The notes beneath the pieces are model-generated. The model worked only from the letters and a program-made list of their open reading frames with translations. It ran no database searches and was not told the DNA's origin. From Sphingomonas canadensis (GTDB lineage: Bacteria > Pseudomonadota > Alphaproteobacteria > Sphingomonadales > Sphingomonadaceae), in NCBI RefSeq assembly GCF_026013525.1, contig NZ_JAPDRA010000004.1, forward strand, positions 40,412 through 104,411: a stretch of DNA of 64,000 nt, given 5' to 3'. Position numbers and translations under genes: made by a program. Position 1 is the stretch's first letter. Each line of letters starts with the position of its first letter. Below, piece after piece: positions 34,405 to 43,734 of the stretch.

Positions 34405-35280
34405 TCAGCGCAGCGTCTGGATGATGCCGGAGAAGTCCAGCCCAGCGCCGTCGCCCGCGACAAAGGCCTCGTAAAGCTCGGCCGCGCGTGCGCCCATCGG
34501 GGTCTGGGCGTCCACCGATGCCGCCGCTTCCATCGCCAGCCGCAGGTCCTTCAGCATCAGCGGCGCCGCGAAGCCGCCCTGATAGCCGCGGTCGGCGGGC
34601 GTTTCCGGCCCCACGCCGGGGACCGGGCAATAGCTGGTCATCGACCAGCTCTGGCCCGAGCTGACCGAGGAGATGTCGTAGAAACGCTGGAGATCGAGCC
34701 CCAGCTTCTCCGCCAGCGCGAACGCCTCGCACGTCGCCACCATCGTCGCGCCGAGCAGCATGTTGTTGCAAATCTTGGCCGCCTGGCCCGCGCCGGTGCC
34801 GCCGGCGTGGATCACCGCCTTGCCCATCGCCTCCAGGATCGGGCGGGCACGGTCGAAGGCGTCCTGCGTGCCGCCGACCATGAAGGTGAGCGTCCCCGCA
34901 TTGGCCGCCGCGATCCCGCCCGATACCGGCGCATCGACCGCCACCAGCCCCTTGGCCGCAGCGGCATCGGCGACGCGGCGCGCGGTGGCGACGTCGATCG
35001 TCGAACAATCGATCAGCAGCGTGGCGGGCGCTGCCACGTGCAGCACCGCATCGGCATAGACCGCCTCCACGTGCTTGCCCGCGGGCAGCATGGTAACGAC
35101 GACCTCAGCCCCGGCCACCGCCGCCGCGGCGCTTTCGGCCGCCAGGCATCCCGCCGCCTTCGCCCGATCCAGCGCATCTGCCGAAAGATCGAAGGCGCGG
35201 ACGTCGTGGCCCGCCTTCGCCAGGTTCGCGGCCATGCCGCCGCCCATGTTGCCCAGGCCGATGAATGCGATGCTCGTCAC
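34405..35280 (-). CDS. mmsB: 3-hydroxyisobutyrate dehydrogenase
   Basis: The enzyme oxidises 3-hydroxyisobutyrate to methylmalonate semialdehyde with NAD+ in valine degradation. The 291-residue product has the N-terminal Rossmann motif FIGLGNMGGGMAANLAKAGHDV, the substrate-binding DAPVSGGIAAANAGTL, and the catalytic-lysine region GTGAGQAAKICNNMLL. The match covers the whole family length. It lies 117 bases after the enoyl-CoA hydratase gene in the same direction, forming the last step of the operon upstream of mmsA chemistry. Confidence 0.95.
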   Translation of the reverse strand: MTSIAFIGLGNMGGGMAANLAKAGHDVRAFDLSADALDRAKAAGCLAAESAAAAVAGAEVVVTMLPAGKHVEAVYADAVLHVAAPATLLIDCSTIDVATARRVADAAAAKGLVAVDAPVSGGIAAANAGTLTFMVGGTQDAFDRARPILEAMGKAVIHAGGTGAGQAAKICNNMLLGATMVATCEAFALAEKLGLDLQRFYDISSVSSGQSWSMTSYCPVPGVGPETPADRGYQGGFAAPLMLKDLRLAMEAAASVDAQTPMGARAAELYEAFVAGDGAGLDFSGIIQTLR

Positions 35281-35397
35281 GGTTCTTCCTCTCAGCGGTC
35301 TCGCGCCCGCCCAGGCGGCGCGCGGCGGAGTGCCGGTCCGGGCCTCCGCTTTCGTTCCGGCCCCTCCCCCAGGCGGGAGAGGCGTCGCGGGCCCGGG

Positions 35398-36171
35398 TTA
35401 CCGGCCCTTCCACACCCCGGGGCGTTTCTCGACGAAGGCGGCCATGCCCTCCTTCTGGTCCTCGGTGCCGAAGATGGCGTGGAACAGCCGGCGTTCGAAC
35501 GCGATGCCCTGCGCCAGCGTGGTCTCGAACGCGGCGTTGACCATCTCCTTGTTCGCCTTCACCGCCAGCGGCGCCATGCCCGCGATCAGCTCGGCGGTCT
35601 TCAGCGCCTCCTCGACCAGCTCGGCGGTGGGCAGGATGCGGCTTACCAGCCCGGCGCGCTCGGCCTCGGCCGCGTCCATCATCCGGCCGGTGAGGCACAT
35701 CTCCATCGCCTTGGCCTTGCCCACGGCGCGGGCCAGCCGCTGCGATCCGCCCATGCCGGGGGTAACGCCCAGCTTGATCTCCGGCTGGCCGAACTTCGCG
35801 TTCTCGCCCGCCAGGATGAAGTCGCACATCATCGCCAGCTCGCATCCGCCGCCCAGCGCATAGCCCGCGACCGCCGCGATGACCGGCTTGCGCACCGCGG
35901 TAACCCGGTCATAGCCCGCGAAGAAATTGCCGCCGTACATGTCGGCGAAGCCCTTGGTGGACATCTCCTTGATGTCGGCGCCCGCGGCAAAGGCCTTTTC
36001 GCTGCCGGTCAGCACCGCGCAGCCCTGGCTCTCGTCGGCGTCGAACGCCTCCAGGGCATGGATCAGGTCGGCCAGCACCTGGCTGTTGAGCGCATTGAGC
36101 GCCTGCGGGCGATTGAGCGTGACGAGCGTTACCGGCCCGCGGCGTTCGACGAGAATGGTTTCATAGGTCAT
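35398..36171 (-). CDS. Enoyl-CoA hydratase (methacrylyl-CoA hydration)
   Basis: The 257-residue crotonase-fold product has the oxyanion-hole segments [12 protein letters not shown] and [17 protein letters not shown]. The catalytic pair of glutamates lies in [21 protein letters not shown]. In this operon it most likely hydrates methacrylyl-CoA to 3-hydroxyisobutyryl-CoA, though short-chain hydratases are promiscuous. The ATG at 36171 overlaps the hydrolase stop (ATGA). The frame remains open far upstream, but that part is a shadow of the hydrolase gene. Confidence 0.92.
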   Translation of the reverse strand: MTYETILVERRGPVTLVTLNRPQALNALNSQVLADLIHALEAFDADESQGCAVLTGSEKAFAAGADIKEMSTKGFADMYGGNFFAGYDRVTAVRKPVIAAVAGYALGGGCELAMMCDFILAGENAKFGQPEIKLGVTPGMGGSQRLARAVGKAKAMEMCLTGRMMDAAEAERAGLVSRILPTAELVEEALKTAELIAGMAPLAVKANKEMVNAAFETTLAQGIAFERRLFHAIFGTEDQKEGMAAFVEKRPGVWKGR

Positions 36172-37235
36172 GCCGGTTTCCAGGCCTCCTGTTCGGGCAA
36201 GGGTTCGAAGATCGCATCGACCGAAGCGCCGGAGACGCCCTCGGGCGTCGCCGGGTTCCACTTCGGCGCATTGTCCTTGTCGACGATCAGCGCGCGGACT
36301 CCCTCGACGAAATCGGGGCGGCGCACGACGCGCGTGGCCACGGCGAACTCGCGCGCCATCTCTTCGGCGAAGGTCGCGGCGGTGCGGCCCAGGTGAACGG
36401 TGCGCAGCGATACCTTCATCGATTCGGGGCTCTTGGTGCGCAACCCGGCCAGCGCCGCCTGCGCCCATTCGCCCGGATCGGCGGCGAGCGAGGCGAGGAT
36501 CGCCTCCACGCTCGCGCCCGCGAAATGGCGGTCGATATCGCCCTGGCGCGCCAGCACCGCCGCGGCGGGCGGCTCCACGGAAAGCTCCGCCAGCACCGCT
36601 TCGATCGCGGCGGGAGCGGCGGCGATGCGCGCCTTGGCCTCGTCCAGCGCGGCGGCCGGCAGATAGTGGCTCGCCAGCCCGAGCGCGAGGCATTCCGCCC
36701 CGTCCAGCCGGTGGCCGGTCAGCGCCAGATACTCGCCCATGTGCCCCGGCAGCCGCGACAGATACCAGCCGCCGCCGACGTCCGGGAACAGGCCGATGCC
36801 GGTCTCGGGCATGGCGAACCGGGTGTTCTCCGTCGCCACCCGGTAGCGAGCGGGCTGGGAGATACCCACGCCGCCGCCCATGGTGATCCCGTCCATGAAG
36901 GCCACGATCGGCTTCGGATATTCGAACAGCCGGTGGTTCATCTGATATTCGACGCGGAAGAAGTCCGCCGCCGCGCGCCCGTCGCCCGCGCCGCTCTCGG
37001 CGATCACGCGGATGTCGCCGCCCGCACAGAAGCCGCGCGAGTATTTGGGATCGCCGTCCGGCGCGGGCGCATGATCGATCAGCACCGCGCCCACCGCCGC
37101 GTCCGCCTCCCACGCCGCCAGCGCGTCGAGCACGGCCGCGCACATGCCGGTGTTTAGCGCATGGATCGCCTTGGGCCGGTTGAGCCGGATGCGGCCCGCG
37201 CAGCCCTGGACGAAGGTCAGGACGTCGCCGCTCAT
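36168..37235 (-). CDS. 3-hydroxyisobutyryl-CoA hydrolase
   Basis: This enzyme splits CoA from 3-hydroxyisobutyryl-CoA, the step that distinguishes valine catabolism. The 355-residue product is a crotonase-fold member with [16 protein letters not shown] and [21 protein letters not shown]. It also has [20 protein letters not shown], the family signature with the catalytic Glu, and an extended C-terminal domain absent from hydratases. It starts in an ATGA overlap with the acyl-CoA dehydrogenase gene and ends in one with the hydratase gene, a tightly coupled operon. Confidence 0.94.
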   Translation of the reverse strand: MSGDVLTFVQGCAGRIRLNRPKAIHALNTGMCAAVLDALAAWEADAAVGAVLIDHAPAPDGDPKYSRGFCAGGDIRVIAESGAGDGRAAADFFRVEYQMNHRLFEYPKPIVAFMDGITMGGGVGISQPARYRVATENTRFAMPETGIGLFPDVGGGWYLSRLPGHMGEYLALTGHRLDGAECLALGLASHYLPAAALDEAKARIAAAPAAIEAVLAELSVEPPAAAVLARQGDIDRHFAGASVEAILASLAADPGEWAQAALAGLRTKSPESMKVSLRTVHLGRTAATFAEEMAREFAVATRVVRRPDFVEGVRALIVDKDNAPKWNPATPEGVSGASVDAIFEPLPEQEAWKPA

Positions 37236-38377
37236 TGCCGCACCAGATCGCGGCCGACGATCATCCGCATCACCTGGTTGGTGCCCTCCAGGATCGAGTT
37301 GACGCGCAGGTCGCGCCAGAAACGCTCGATCGGATAGTCCTTCAGATAGCCATAGCCCCCGTGGAGCTGGAGCGCGCGATCGATCACCGCGCTGCCGGTG
37401 TCGGTGGCGAAGCGCTTGGCCATCGCGGCGAAGCGCGTCTTGTCCGGCGCGTTCGCCGTCACCTTGGCGGCGGCGAGATAGAGCAGCGCGCGCGCCGCCT
37501 CCAGCTCGGTCGCCATGTCGGCCAGCATGAACTGGGTGTTCTGGAAATCCGCGATCGCCTGGCCGAACTGCTGGCGCTCCTTGGTATAACGGATCGCCTC
37601 GTCCAGGCAGCGTTGCGCCCCGCCGAGCGAGGTTGCGCCGATGTTCAGCCGGCCGCCGTCGAGCCCCATCATCGCGATGCGGAAGCCCTCGCCCTCGGCG
37701 CCGACGATGTTCTCCACGGGCACGCGGACATTCTCGAAGGTCACGCCCGCGGTGGGGCTGGCGTTCCAGCCCAGCTTGCGCTCCTTCGCGCCGAAGCTGA
37801 CGCCGGGCATGTCCTTCTCGATCACCATGCAGGTGATGCCCTTCGGACCCTCCGCGCCGGTGCGGACCATGGTGACATAGATGTCGTTCACCCCGGCGCC
37901 GGAGATGAACTGCTTCGATCCGTTGACGACATAGTGATCGCCGTCGCGCACCGCCCGCGTCTTCAGCGCGGCCGCGTCGGAGCCGGACGAAGGTTCGGTA
38001 AGGCAATAGCTGGCCATCGCCTCCATCGTGATCAGCGACGGGAGATATTTGTCCTTCACCGTCTGCGATCCGAACCGGTCGATCATCCAGGTCGCCATGT
38101 TGTGGATCGACACGAAGGCGCTGGTCGGCACGCAGCCATAGGCCATCGCCTCCATGATCAGCGCGGCTTCCAGCCGGCCCAGCCCGATGCCGCCCGATTT
38201 CTCTGAGACATAGATCGAAGCGAAGCCCAGCTCCGCCGCGGCCTTGATCGTGTCGCGGGGAAAGACGTGCTGCTCGTCCCATTCGGCGGCGAAGGGGATG
38301 ATCGCATCCGCCGTGAACTGCTGCGCCATCTGCTGGATCTGGCGCTGCTCGTCGGTCAGGTCGAATTGCTGTGTCAT
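37232..38377 (-). CDS. Acyl-CoA dehydrogenase, probably isobutyryl-CoA-specific
   Basis: FAD-dependent dehydrogenase oxidising isobutyryl-CoA to methacrylyl-CoA. The 381-residue product contains the flavin-binding [19 protein letters not shown] and [20 protein letters not shown]. The C-terminal signature is [22 protein letters not shown]. Substrate assignment rests on the operon (hydrolase, hydratase, mmsB follow). It is the first gene, preceded by the inverted repeat at 38434-38450. Confidence 0.93.
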   Translation of the reverse strand: MTQQFDLTDEQRQIQQMAQQFTADAIIPFAAEWDEQHVFPRDTIKAAAELGFASIYVSEKSGGIGLGRLEAALIMEAMAYGCVPTSAFVSIHNMATWMIDRFGSQTVKDKYLPSLITMEAMASYCLTEPSSGSDAAALKTRAVRDGDHYVVNGSKQFISGAGVNDIYVTMVRTGAEGPKGITCMVIEKDMPGVSFGAKERKLGWNASPTAGVTFENVRVPVENIVGAEGEGFRIAMMGLDGGRLNIGATSLGGAQRCLDEAIRYTKERQQFGQAIADFQNTQFMLADMATELEAARALLYLAAAKVTANAPDKTRFAAMAKRFATDTGSAVIDRALQLHGGYGYLKDYPIERFWRDLRVNSILEGTNQVMRMIVGRDLVRQ

Positions 38378-38433
38378 GGTGGTCCTATTGGCGCTCGTGC
38401 GCGGGTGGGTACAGTTTGAAATCCGGTCGTTCG

Positions 38434-38450
38434 GCGTAACTTTGTTACGC
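38434..38450. promoter_or_regulatory. Perfect inverted repeat upstream of the valine operon
   Basis: GCGTAAC-TTT-GTTACGC (7-base perfect arms) lies 57 bases upstream of the acyl-CoA dehydrogenase start and 6 bases past the GH19 stop. It is either an operator for a repressor of the operon or a stem-loop ending the GH19 transcript; no U tract follows it on the minus strand. Confidence 0.5.
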
Positions 38451-38455
38451 GCTCC

Positions 38456-39190
38456 CTAGAGCAATATCTCCTTCGCCAGCGCCAGCGCCGCCTTGCGCGC
38501 GGCCAGTCCGTTGGTGCCGCCGTTGATCGTGCGGGTCAGCCGCTCGATATCGTCCGCGTCGGCGATCGGGTTGCACTTGCGCCGGTCCCAGAAGGCGCAG
38601 GCCGCGCGCATGCCGACATCGGTATCCGCCAGCAGATCGGGATCGTTGATCAGGTCCACGCCCGTCACCTGCGCGGCATCGGCATAGTTGGCGCGGCCGG
38701 TCACCTGCTTGGCGCCGCGCCCGCGATAGCGCCATCCGTCGCCCGGCTGGCTGTTGCCCAGGTTCGCGGTTCCCCAGGCGCCGCCATAGACCAGGTTGGC
38801 GATTTCCGCCTGGGTCGCGGCGTCGAGCGGGGGATCGCCCGCCTTGCGCCCCAGCCGCTGGCAATCGGCATCGCTGATGCGCGATCGCGGGAAGGTGCTG
38901 CGCAGCCCCGCGACGGTGTAGTTGAAGCTTTCGACCATCAGCGCGAAGCCGCCGGTCTCCACGCATTGCTGCGCCAGCGCGTGCGCGGTGCGCAGCGCGC
39001 TGGTGATCCCCACCCCGCCGAAATGGCTGGCCGCCGCGGCGCCCAGATCGCCCCGCATCGGCGTCACCGGCTTCTTGCCCGCGATCCAGCCCATCAGCGC
39101 GGCGAAGCTGCGCGCGCCGAAATCGCCATCGGCGGTGAGCGCATAGCCGCGGGAGATCAGCCGCTGCTGCGCGCGCTTTGCATTCTCCAT
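38456..39190 (-). CDS. Glycoside hydrolase family 19 (chitinase/lysozyme-like)
   Basis: GH19 enzymes cut chitin or peptidoglycan glycan chains; in bacteria many are endolysin-type. The 244-residue product has an N-terminal helical segment resembling a peptidoglycan-binding module (about 5-30, AQQRLISRGYALTADGDFG). The catalytic region is ALAQQCVETGGFALMVESFNYTV (two glutamates), then RYRGRGAKQVTGRANYADAA and LTRTINGGTNGLAARKAAL. No signal peptide is visible, as in phage endolysins, but no other phage genes surround it. It follows the deacetylase gene by 34 bases. Confidence 0.87.
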   Translation of the reverse strand: MENAKRAQQRLISRGYALTADGDFGARSFAALMGWIAGKKPVTPMRGDLGAAAASHFGGVGITSALRTAHALAQQCVETGGFALMVESFNYTVAGLRSTFPRSRISDADCQRLGRKAGDPPLDAATQAEIANLVYGGAWGTANLGNSQPGDGWRYRGRGAKQVTGRANYADAAQVTGVDLINDPDLLADTDVGMRAACAFWDRRKCNPIADADDIERLTRTINGGTNGLAARKAALALAKEILL

Positions 39191-39224
39191 GCCGTCTCCT
39201 TCCCCGGCCGGGCATCCCGGCGCG

Positions 39225-40163
39225 TCATTCCCCTTCGTGCAGCACGCGCGCGGCAAACAGCGCGCCGAGCAGCTTGGTGCTGTTGCGTTCGTACCAGCGC
39301 GGCGCCGGCAGGTTCTTTTCCCAGGCCACCGCCTCCGTCAGCGTGCCGTTGGCGCTGGGGGTGTCGGGGAAAAGCTGGTTGACCGGGTCCGCGAAGGCCG
39401 CGTCGGCGGTCACGATTTCCCATCCCTTCGCCCGCAGCGCCGCGACCAGATCGGGCAGGAACAGCGCCGCCAGATCGGTTTCGTGCATCAGCATGACGTG
39501 GATCGGCGAACGGCCGATCGCCTTGACCATCAGCCCGTCGAAAAACTCCGCCGCACCAACATGCGTCTCGACATACAGGTCGCGCAGCGCGGCCATGTCG
39601 ATCGGCTTGCCCGCCTTCGCCGCGTCGATCGTGAGCTGTTCCAGGAACCAGTCGGCGCCGTCGGCGGTGACATAGCCGTTGTGCAGCCCGCGCGCCTTCA
39701 GCCCCGCGCGCACCGCGTCGCGCTTGGCCTTGTCGGCCATGCCCTCGTCCAGGAACGGGAAGCGGAACCAGGGGCGGAAGCCGTCGCGCGGGCGCAGCCA
39801 GGCGTCGGCGCGATCGATGTTCGCCAGGAAATCCGCCGCACTCGTTTCCGACAGGTGCGGGTGGCTCCAGCTATGGTTGGCGATCACATGGCCAGCGGCG
39901 ACATAGGCCAGGATACGCTCCTCCCCGCCCTTGCCGTCCGGATTGCCGAGGTTGGCGGGGTTCACGAAGAACGCCGCCTGAGGCACGCCCGCGCGGCGCA
40001 GCCCGGCGATCAGCTTCACCGTGCGCTCGTCGGGGGTCAGGAAGGCGCCGCGCCCGCGCGGTACATCGTCGAAGGTCAGCGCGATCCGCTTCTGCGCCGC
40101 CGCGGGCGCCAGCCCGGCCAGCAGCAGCGCCACCGCCAGCATCAGTTTCGCGAACAGCCGCAT
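39225..40163 (-). CDS. Secreted polysaccharide deacetylase (NodB domain)
   Basis: CE4 enzymes remove N- or O-acetyl groups from peptidoglycan, chitin or exopolysaccharide. The 312-residue product has a signal peptide (MRLFAKLMLAVALLLAGLAP, AAAQ) and the NodB motifs: IALTFDDVP (metal Asp), ANHSWSHPHLS (metal His pair) and RPWFRFPFLDEG. The later IHVMLMHETDLAALFLPDL corresponds to motif 5. The frame continues far upstream, but coding starts at 40163. With the adjacent GH19 gene it suggests a cell-wall or chitin-directed pair. Confidence 0.92.
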   Translation of the reverse strand: MRLFAKLMLAVALLLAGLAPAAAQKRIALTFDDVPRGRGAFLTPDERTVKLIAGLRRAGVPQAAFFVNPANLGNPDGKGGEERILAYVAAGHVIANHSWSHPHLSETSAADFLANIDRADAWLRPRDGFRPWFRFPFLDEGMADKAKRDAVRAGLKARGLHNGYVTADGADWFLEQLTIDAAKAGKPIDMAALRDLYVETHVGAAEFFDGLMVKAIGRSPIHVMLMHETDLAALFLPDLVAALRAKGWEIVTADAAFADPVNQLFPDTPSANGTLTEAVAWEKNLPAPRWYERNSTKLLGALFAARVLHEGE

Positions 40164-40232
40164 GCCCAGATCCCCTCCAGCCGATGGCGCGGGAATAGAC
40201 GTTGCCGGGCTGCGGCGCCATAAGCCTGCCCC

Positions 40233-41285
40233 ATGCCGCGCCTGTTGCTTCTCGACACCTGCCTGCGCCTGCTCGCGGCGGGACAGTTGCTGCTGATCGT
40301 GCTGGTGGTGGGACGCGGCGCGGCGCCATGGCGCATCCGCGGCGTGACGATGCTGCTGCTCGTCGGCATCGCCGCCTATCTCGCCAACGTCTCGCCGCTG
40401 CTCGACCTGTGGCGCTCGCCCCTGTGGGCGCCCGTCCAGCTCGCTTCGCAATCGGTGCCGCTGCTGCTTTGGCTGTTCACCCACCTTCTGCTCGAACGGC
40501 CGGTGGACCGGCGCGTGCTGATCGCCTCCGCCGTCGCGGTGGTCGCCTGCTGGGCGGACTTCCAGATCGCGATTCACTGGACATACCGGCCGCCGGTGGC
40601 CGCGAACATCGCCTTCCACCTGCTGTCGGCGGCGCTGACGCTGCACGCGATCTGGATCGCCTGGCGCGAACGCGGCGACGACCTGATCGAGCGGCGGCGC
40701 ATGTTCCGCGTCGGCTTCGTGCTGCTGGTCGGCATCCAGGCGCTGGGCGTGATCATCGCGGAAAGCTGGTACGGCTTCGCCCATACCGACGGCTGGCTGA
40801 TGCTCGCGCAATCCGCCGGCACGCTGGTGTCGGTGCTGCTGATGGGCGCCGTCTTCCTCTCCAGCAACGGCGATCTGCTGTTCGACGCCGATGCCGCGCC
40901 GCCGCCCCGCCCCGCGCTCTCCCCCGCCGAACAGGTCCTCAACGGCAAGCTGGAGGCGGCGATCGCCGCATGCGTCTATCGCGAGCCCGGCCTCGGCATC
41001 GGCGCGCTGGCGGAGCGGCTGGAAGTGCCAGAGCATCGGCTGCGCGCGCTGATCAACCAGCGGCTGGGCTATCGCAACTTCTCCGCCTTCCTGAACGCGC
41101 ACCGCATCGCCGACGCCCGCGCCTGGCTGAGCGATCCGGCGAAGGTCGCGCTGCCGGTGCTCACCATCGCGATGGACCTGGGGTACGGCAGCCTGGCGCC
41201 GTTCAACCGCGCCTTCCGCGACGCGACGGGCCAGACGCCCACCGACTTTCGCCGCGCCGCGTTCGCCGTTCCCGGAAATCCCTGA
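40233..41285 (+). CDS. Membrane-anchored AraC family regulator
   Basis: The 350-residue product has an N-terminal integral-membrane region of about six helices (residues 1-210). A C-terminal AraC-type double helix-turn-helix (about 245-345) shows LAERLEVPEHRLRALINQRL, then NAHRIADARAWL and IAMDLGYGSLAPFNRAFRDATG. Such membrane sensors couple an envelope or lipid signal to transcription. It lies 96 bases upstream of, and in line with, the sterol-desaturase-family gene, which is its likely target. Confidence 0.9.
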   Translation: MPRLLLLDTCLRLLAAGQLLLIVLVVGRGAAPWRIRGVTMLLLVGIAAYLANVSPLLDLWRSPLWAPVQLASQSVPLLLWLFTHLLLERPVDRRVLIASAVAVVACWADFQIAIHWTYRPPVAANIAFHLLSAALTLHAIWIAWRERGDDLIERRRMFRVGFVLLVGIQALGVIIAESWYGFAHTDGWLMLAQSAGTLVSVLLMGAVFLSSNGDLLFDADAAPPPRPALSPAEQVLNGKLEAAIAACVYREPGLGIGALAERLEVPEHRLRALINQRLGYRNFSAFLNAHRIADARAWLSDPAKVALPVLTIAMDLGYGSLAPFNRAFRDATGQTPTDFRRAAFAVPGNP

Positions 41286-41381
41286 TCGATTTCGAAATCG
41301 GCGCGATTTCTCCAGCGGCGCGGCGACCGCCCCCGCCGCCTGCCGGTAGGCCCCCGCCATCGAACCCGATGGAGACCCGCC

Positions 41382-42167
41382 ATGCCCGACTGGATCCGGC
41401 GTTTCGCAGACCATGGCCTGCACATGTATATGATCGAGGCGTCCCGCTATCTGCTCGCGGCGGGCAGCGTCACGCTGCTGCTGTGGCTCGGCCGCGGCTG
41501 GACGCTGCCGCGCCGCATCCAGGCGCGCATCGCCGGCTGGGACGACCGCCGGCGCGAGCTGGTCAACTCGCTGCTTACGATCGGCATCTTCGCGATCGTC
41601 GCGGTCTACACCTTCGCGATGACCGGGCTGGGCGTGTACCGCATCCCCTTCGCCGTCCCGCCGCTGTGGCTGGGCCTGGCGGAGATCGTCGGCCTGATCC
41701 TGGCGCATGACGCCTATTTCTACTGGATGCACCGCGCGCTCCACAGCCGCGCGATGTTCCGCCGCGCGCATCTGGAGCATCACCTGTCGCGCACGCCGAC
41801 GCCCTGGGCCGCGTACAGCTTCGCGCCTATCGAGGGCGTGTTCGAAGCGGCGTTCATCCCGCTGGTGCTGTTCCTGGTGCCCATCCATGGCGTGGCGCTG
41901 ATCGCCTTCGTGCTCCACCAGATCGTGCGCAACGTGATCGGCCATATGGGGCATGAACTCGCCTGGCCCGGCTTCACCCGGTCGCGCTGGACCGGCTGGC
42001 TGACCACCACCACCCATCACGACCTGCACCACAGCCAGGGCGCCTATAACTTCGGCCTCTACTTCACCTGGTGGGACCGGATGATGGGCACCGAACACCC
42101 CCGCTACCACGATGCCTTCGAAACCGCGGCGATCCCTTGGTTCGGGCGGAAAGATGTGGTTGCCTGA
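41382..42167 (+). CDS. Fatty acid hydroxylase / sterol desaturase family protein
   Basis: A membrane di-iron oxygenase with the eight-His signature: AHDAYFYWMHRALH, HLEHHLS and THHDLHHSQ. The 261-residue product has four to five hydrophobic segments, as in carotenoid, sterol and lipid hydroxylases. The ATG at 41382 follows GGAGA. The substrate is unknown; in sphingomonads members act on lipid tails, hopanoids or carotenoids. It is probably regulated by the preceding AraC gene. Confidence 0.9.
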   Translation: MPDWIRRFADHGLHMYMIEASRYLLAAGSVTLLLWLGRGWTLPRRIQARIAGWDDRRRELVNSLLTIGIFAIVAVYTFAMTGLGVYRIPFAVPPLWLGLAEIVGLILAHDAYFYWMHRALHSRAMFRRAHLEHHLSRTPTPWAAYSFAPIEGVFEAAFIPLVLFLVPIHGVALIAFVLHQIVRNVIGHMGHELAWPGFTRSRWTGWLTTTTHHDLHHSQGAYNFGLYFTWWDRMMGTEHPRYHDAFETAAIPWFGRKDVVA

Positions 42168-42196
42168 GGCACGATCGGCCGCGGGCATCGCCCCGG

Positions 42197-43693
42197 TCAC
42201 CCCATCGTGGGGATGACGAAGGCGTTGCCGCCGTCGGCCGATCCGTCGGGCCACCGCTGCGTTACGGTCTTCACCTTGGTCCAGAAGCGCACGCCCTCCA
42301 TGCCATGCTGGTTGACGTCGCCGAAGGCCGAGCGCTTCCAGCCGCCGAAGGTGTGATAGGCGACCGGCACCGGGATCGGCACGTTAATGCCCACCATGCC
42401 CACGTTGACGCGGCTGGCGAATTCGCGCGCGGCATGGCCGTTGCGGGTGAAGATCGCCACGCCGTTGCCGTACTGATGCTCGCTCGGCAGCCGTAGCGCG
42501 GTTTCGAAATCGGGCGCGCGGACGATCTGGAGGACCGGGCCGAAGATCTCCTCCTGATAGGAGCGCATCTGCGGCGTGACGCGATCGAACAGCGACGGGC
42601 CGATGAAGAAGCCCTGCTCATGCCCCTGCAGGCTGAACCCGCGGCCGTCGACCACCAGCTCGGCGCCCTCGTCCACGCCGGTCTGGATCCAGTTCTCGAC
42701 GCGCGCCTTGTGCGCGGCGTTGACCACCGGGCCGTAATGCGCGTCCGGATCGGTGGAGACGCCCACCTTCAGCGCGGCGATCGCGGGGATCAGCTTCGCA
42801 CGCAGCGCATCGGCGGTCTTGTCGCCCACCGGCACCACCACCGGCAGCGCCATGCAGCGCTCGCCCGCGGAGCCGAAGGCCGCGCCCGAAAGATCCGCCA
42901 CCACCTGGTCCAGATCGGCGTCGGGCATGACGATGCCGTGGTTCTTCGCCCCGCCCATCGCCTGCACGCGCTTACCGGCGGCCACGCCGCGCCGGTACAC
43001 ATAATGGGCGATGTCCGACGATCCGACGAAGCTGACCGCGCCGATCGCGGGATGATCCAGGATCGCGTCCACCATCTCCTTGTCGCCATGGACGACCTGG
43101 AGCACGCCGGCGGGCAGGCCGGCCTCGGCCATCAGCTCGGCCAGGCGCACGGGAACGCTGGGGTCGCGCTCCGACGGCTTGAGGATGAAGGCGTTGCCGC
43201 ACGCGATCGCCACGCCGAACATCCACATCGGGATCATCGCCGGAAAGTTGAACGGCGTGATCCCCGCGCCGATGCCGATCGGCTGGCGCATGCTGAACAC
43301 GTCGATGCCGGAGCCTGCGCCCTGGGTATATTCGCCCTTCAGCGCATGCGGGATGCCGCAGGCGAACTCGACCACCTCCAGCCCGCGCTGGATGTCGCCC
43401 TTGGCGTCGGCGACCACCTTGCCGTGCTCGGACGAGAGCAGATGGGCGAGCGAATCCATGTTCGCCTCCACCAGCTCCTTGAACTTGAACAGCACGCGCG
43501 CGCGCCGCTGCGGATTGGTCGCGGCCCAGCCGGGCTGCGCGGCGAGCGCGGCAGCCACCGCCTTTTCCAGATCGGCCTCCGTGCCCAGCGGCACCTGGGC
43601 CTGGACCTGGCCGGTGTTGGGATCGAACACCTCGCCCGAACGGGCGGCGGCGCCCCCCGGATTACCCACGATCACATGATCGACGACACGCAT
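42197..43693 (-). CDS. mmsA: Methylmalonate-semialdehyde dehydrogenase, CoA-acylating
   Basis: The enzyme converts methylmalonate semialdehyde, CoA and NAD+ to propionyl-CoA and CO2, ending the valine pathway. The 498-residue product is a full ALDH. It has FNFPAMIPMWMFGVAIACGN, the NAD-binding GSSDIAHYVYRRG, catalytic Cys in GSAGERCMALPVVV, and EIFGPVLQIVRAPDFETAL. Class signatures are those of MMSDH rather than other ALDHs (CGIPHALKGEYTQGA). It is divergent from a LysR gene with operator-like palindromes between, and separate from the rest of the valine operon by 3.8 kb. Confidence 0.96.
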   Translation of the reverse strand: MRVVDHVIVGNPGGAAARSGEVFDPNTGQVQAQVPLGTEADLEKAVAAALAAQPGWAATNPQRRARVLFKFKELVEANMDSLAHLLSSEHGKVVADAKGDIQRGLEVVEFACGIPHALKGEYTQGAGSGIDVFSMRQPIGIGAGITPFNFPAMIPMWMFGVAIACGNAFILKPSERDPSVPVRLAELMAEAGLPAGVLQVVHGDKEMVDAILDHPAIGAVSFVGSSDIAHYVYRRGVAAGKRVQAMGGAKNHGIVMPDADLDQVVADLSGAAFGSAGERCMALPVVVPVGDKTADALRAKLIPAIAALKVGVSTDPDAHYGPVVNAAHKARVENWIQTGVDEGAELVVDGRGFSLQGHEQGFFIGPSLFDRVTPQMRSYQEEIFGPVLQIVRAPDFETALRLPSEHQYGNGVAIFTRNGHAAREFASRVNVGMVGINVPIPVPVAYHTFGGWKRSAFGDVNQHGMEGVRFWTKVKTVTQRWPDGSADGGNAFVIPTMG

Positions 43694-43734
43694 GGCACCT
43701 CTCCCGGCTGGCGGCTTTGAGGCTCTATTTCACT

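Noticed and set aside
38456..39190. Prophage remnant around the GH19 gene
   Set aside because: No capsid, portal, terminase, integrase or attachment-site repeat lies nearby; the enzyme alone does not show a prophage.
39225..42254. A 1009-codon minus-strand frame covering the deacetylase, AraC and hydroxylase region
   Set aside because: Only the part up to 40163 is coding (signal peptide there); the rest is antisense to two recognised plus-strand genes.
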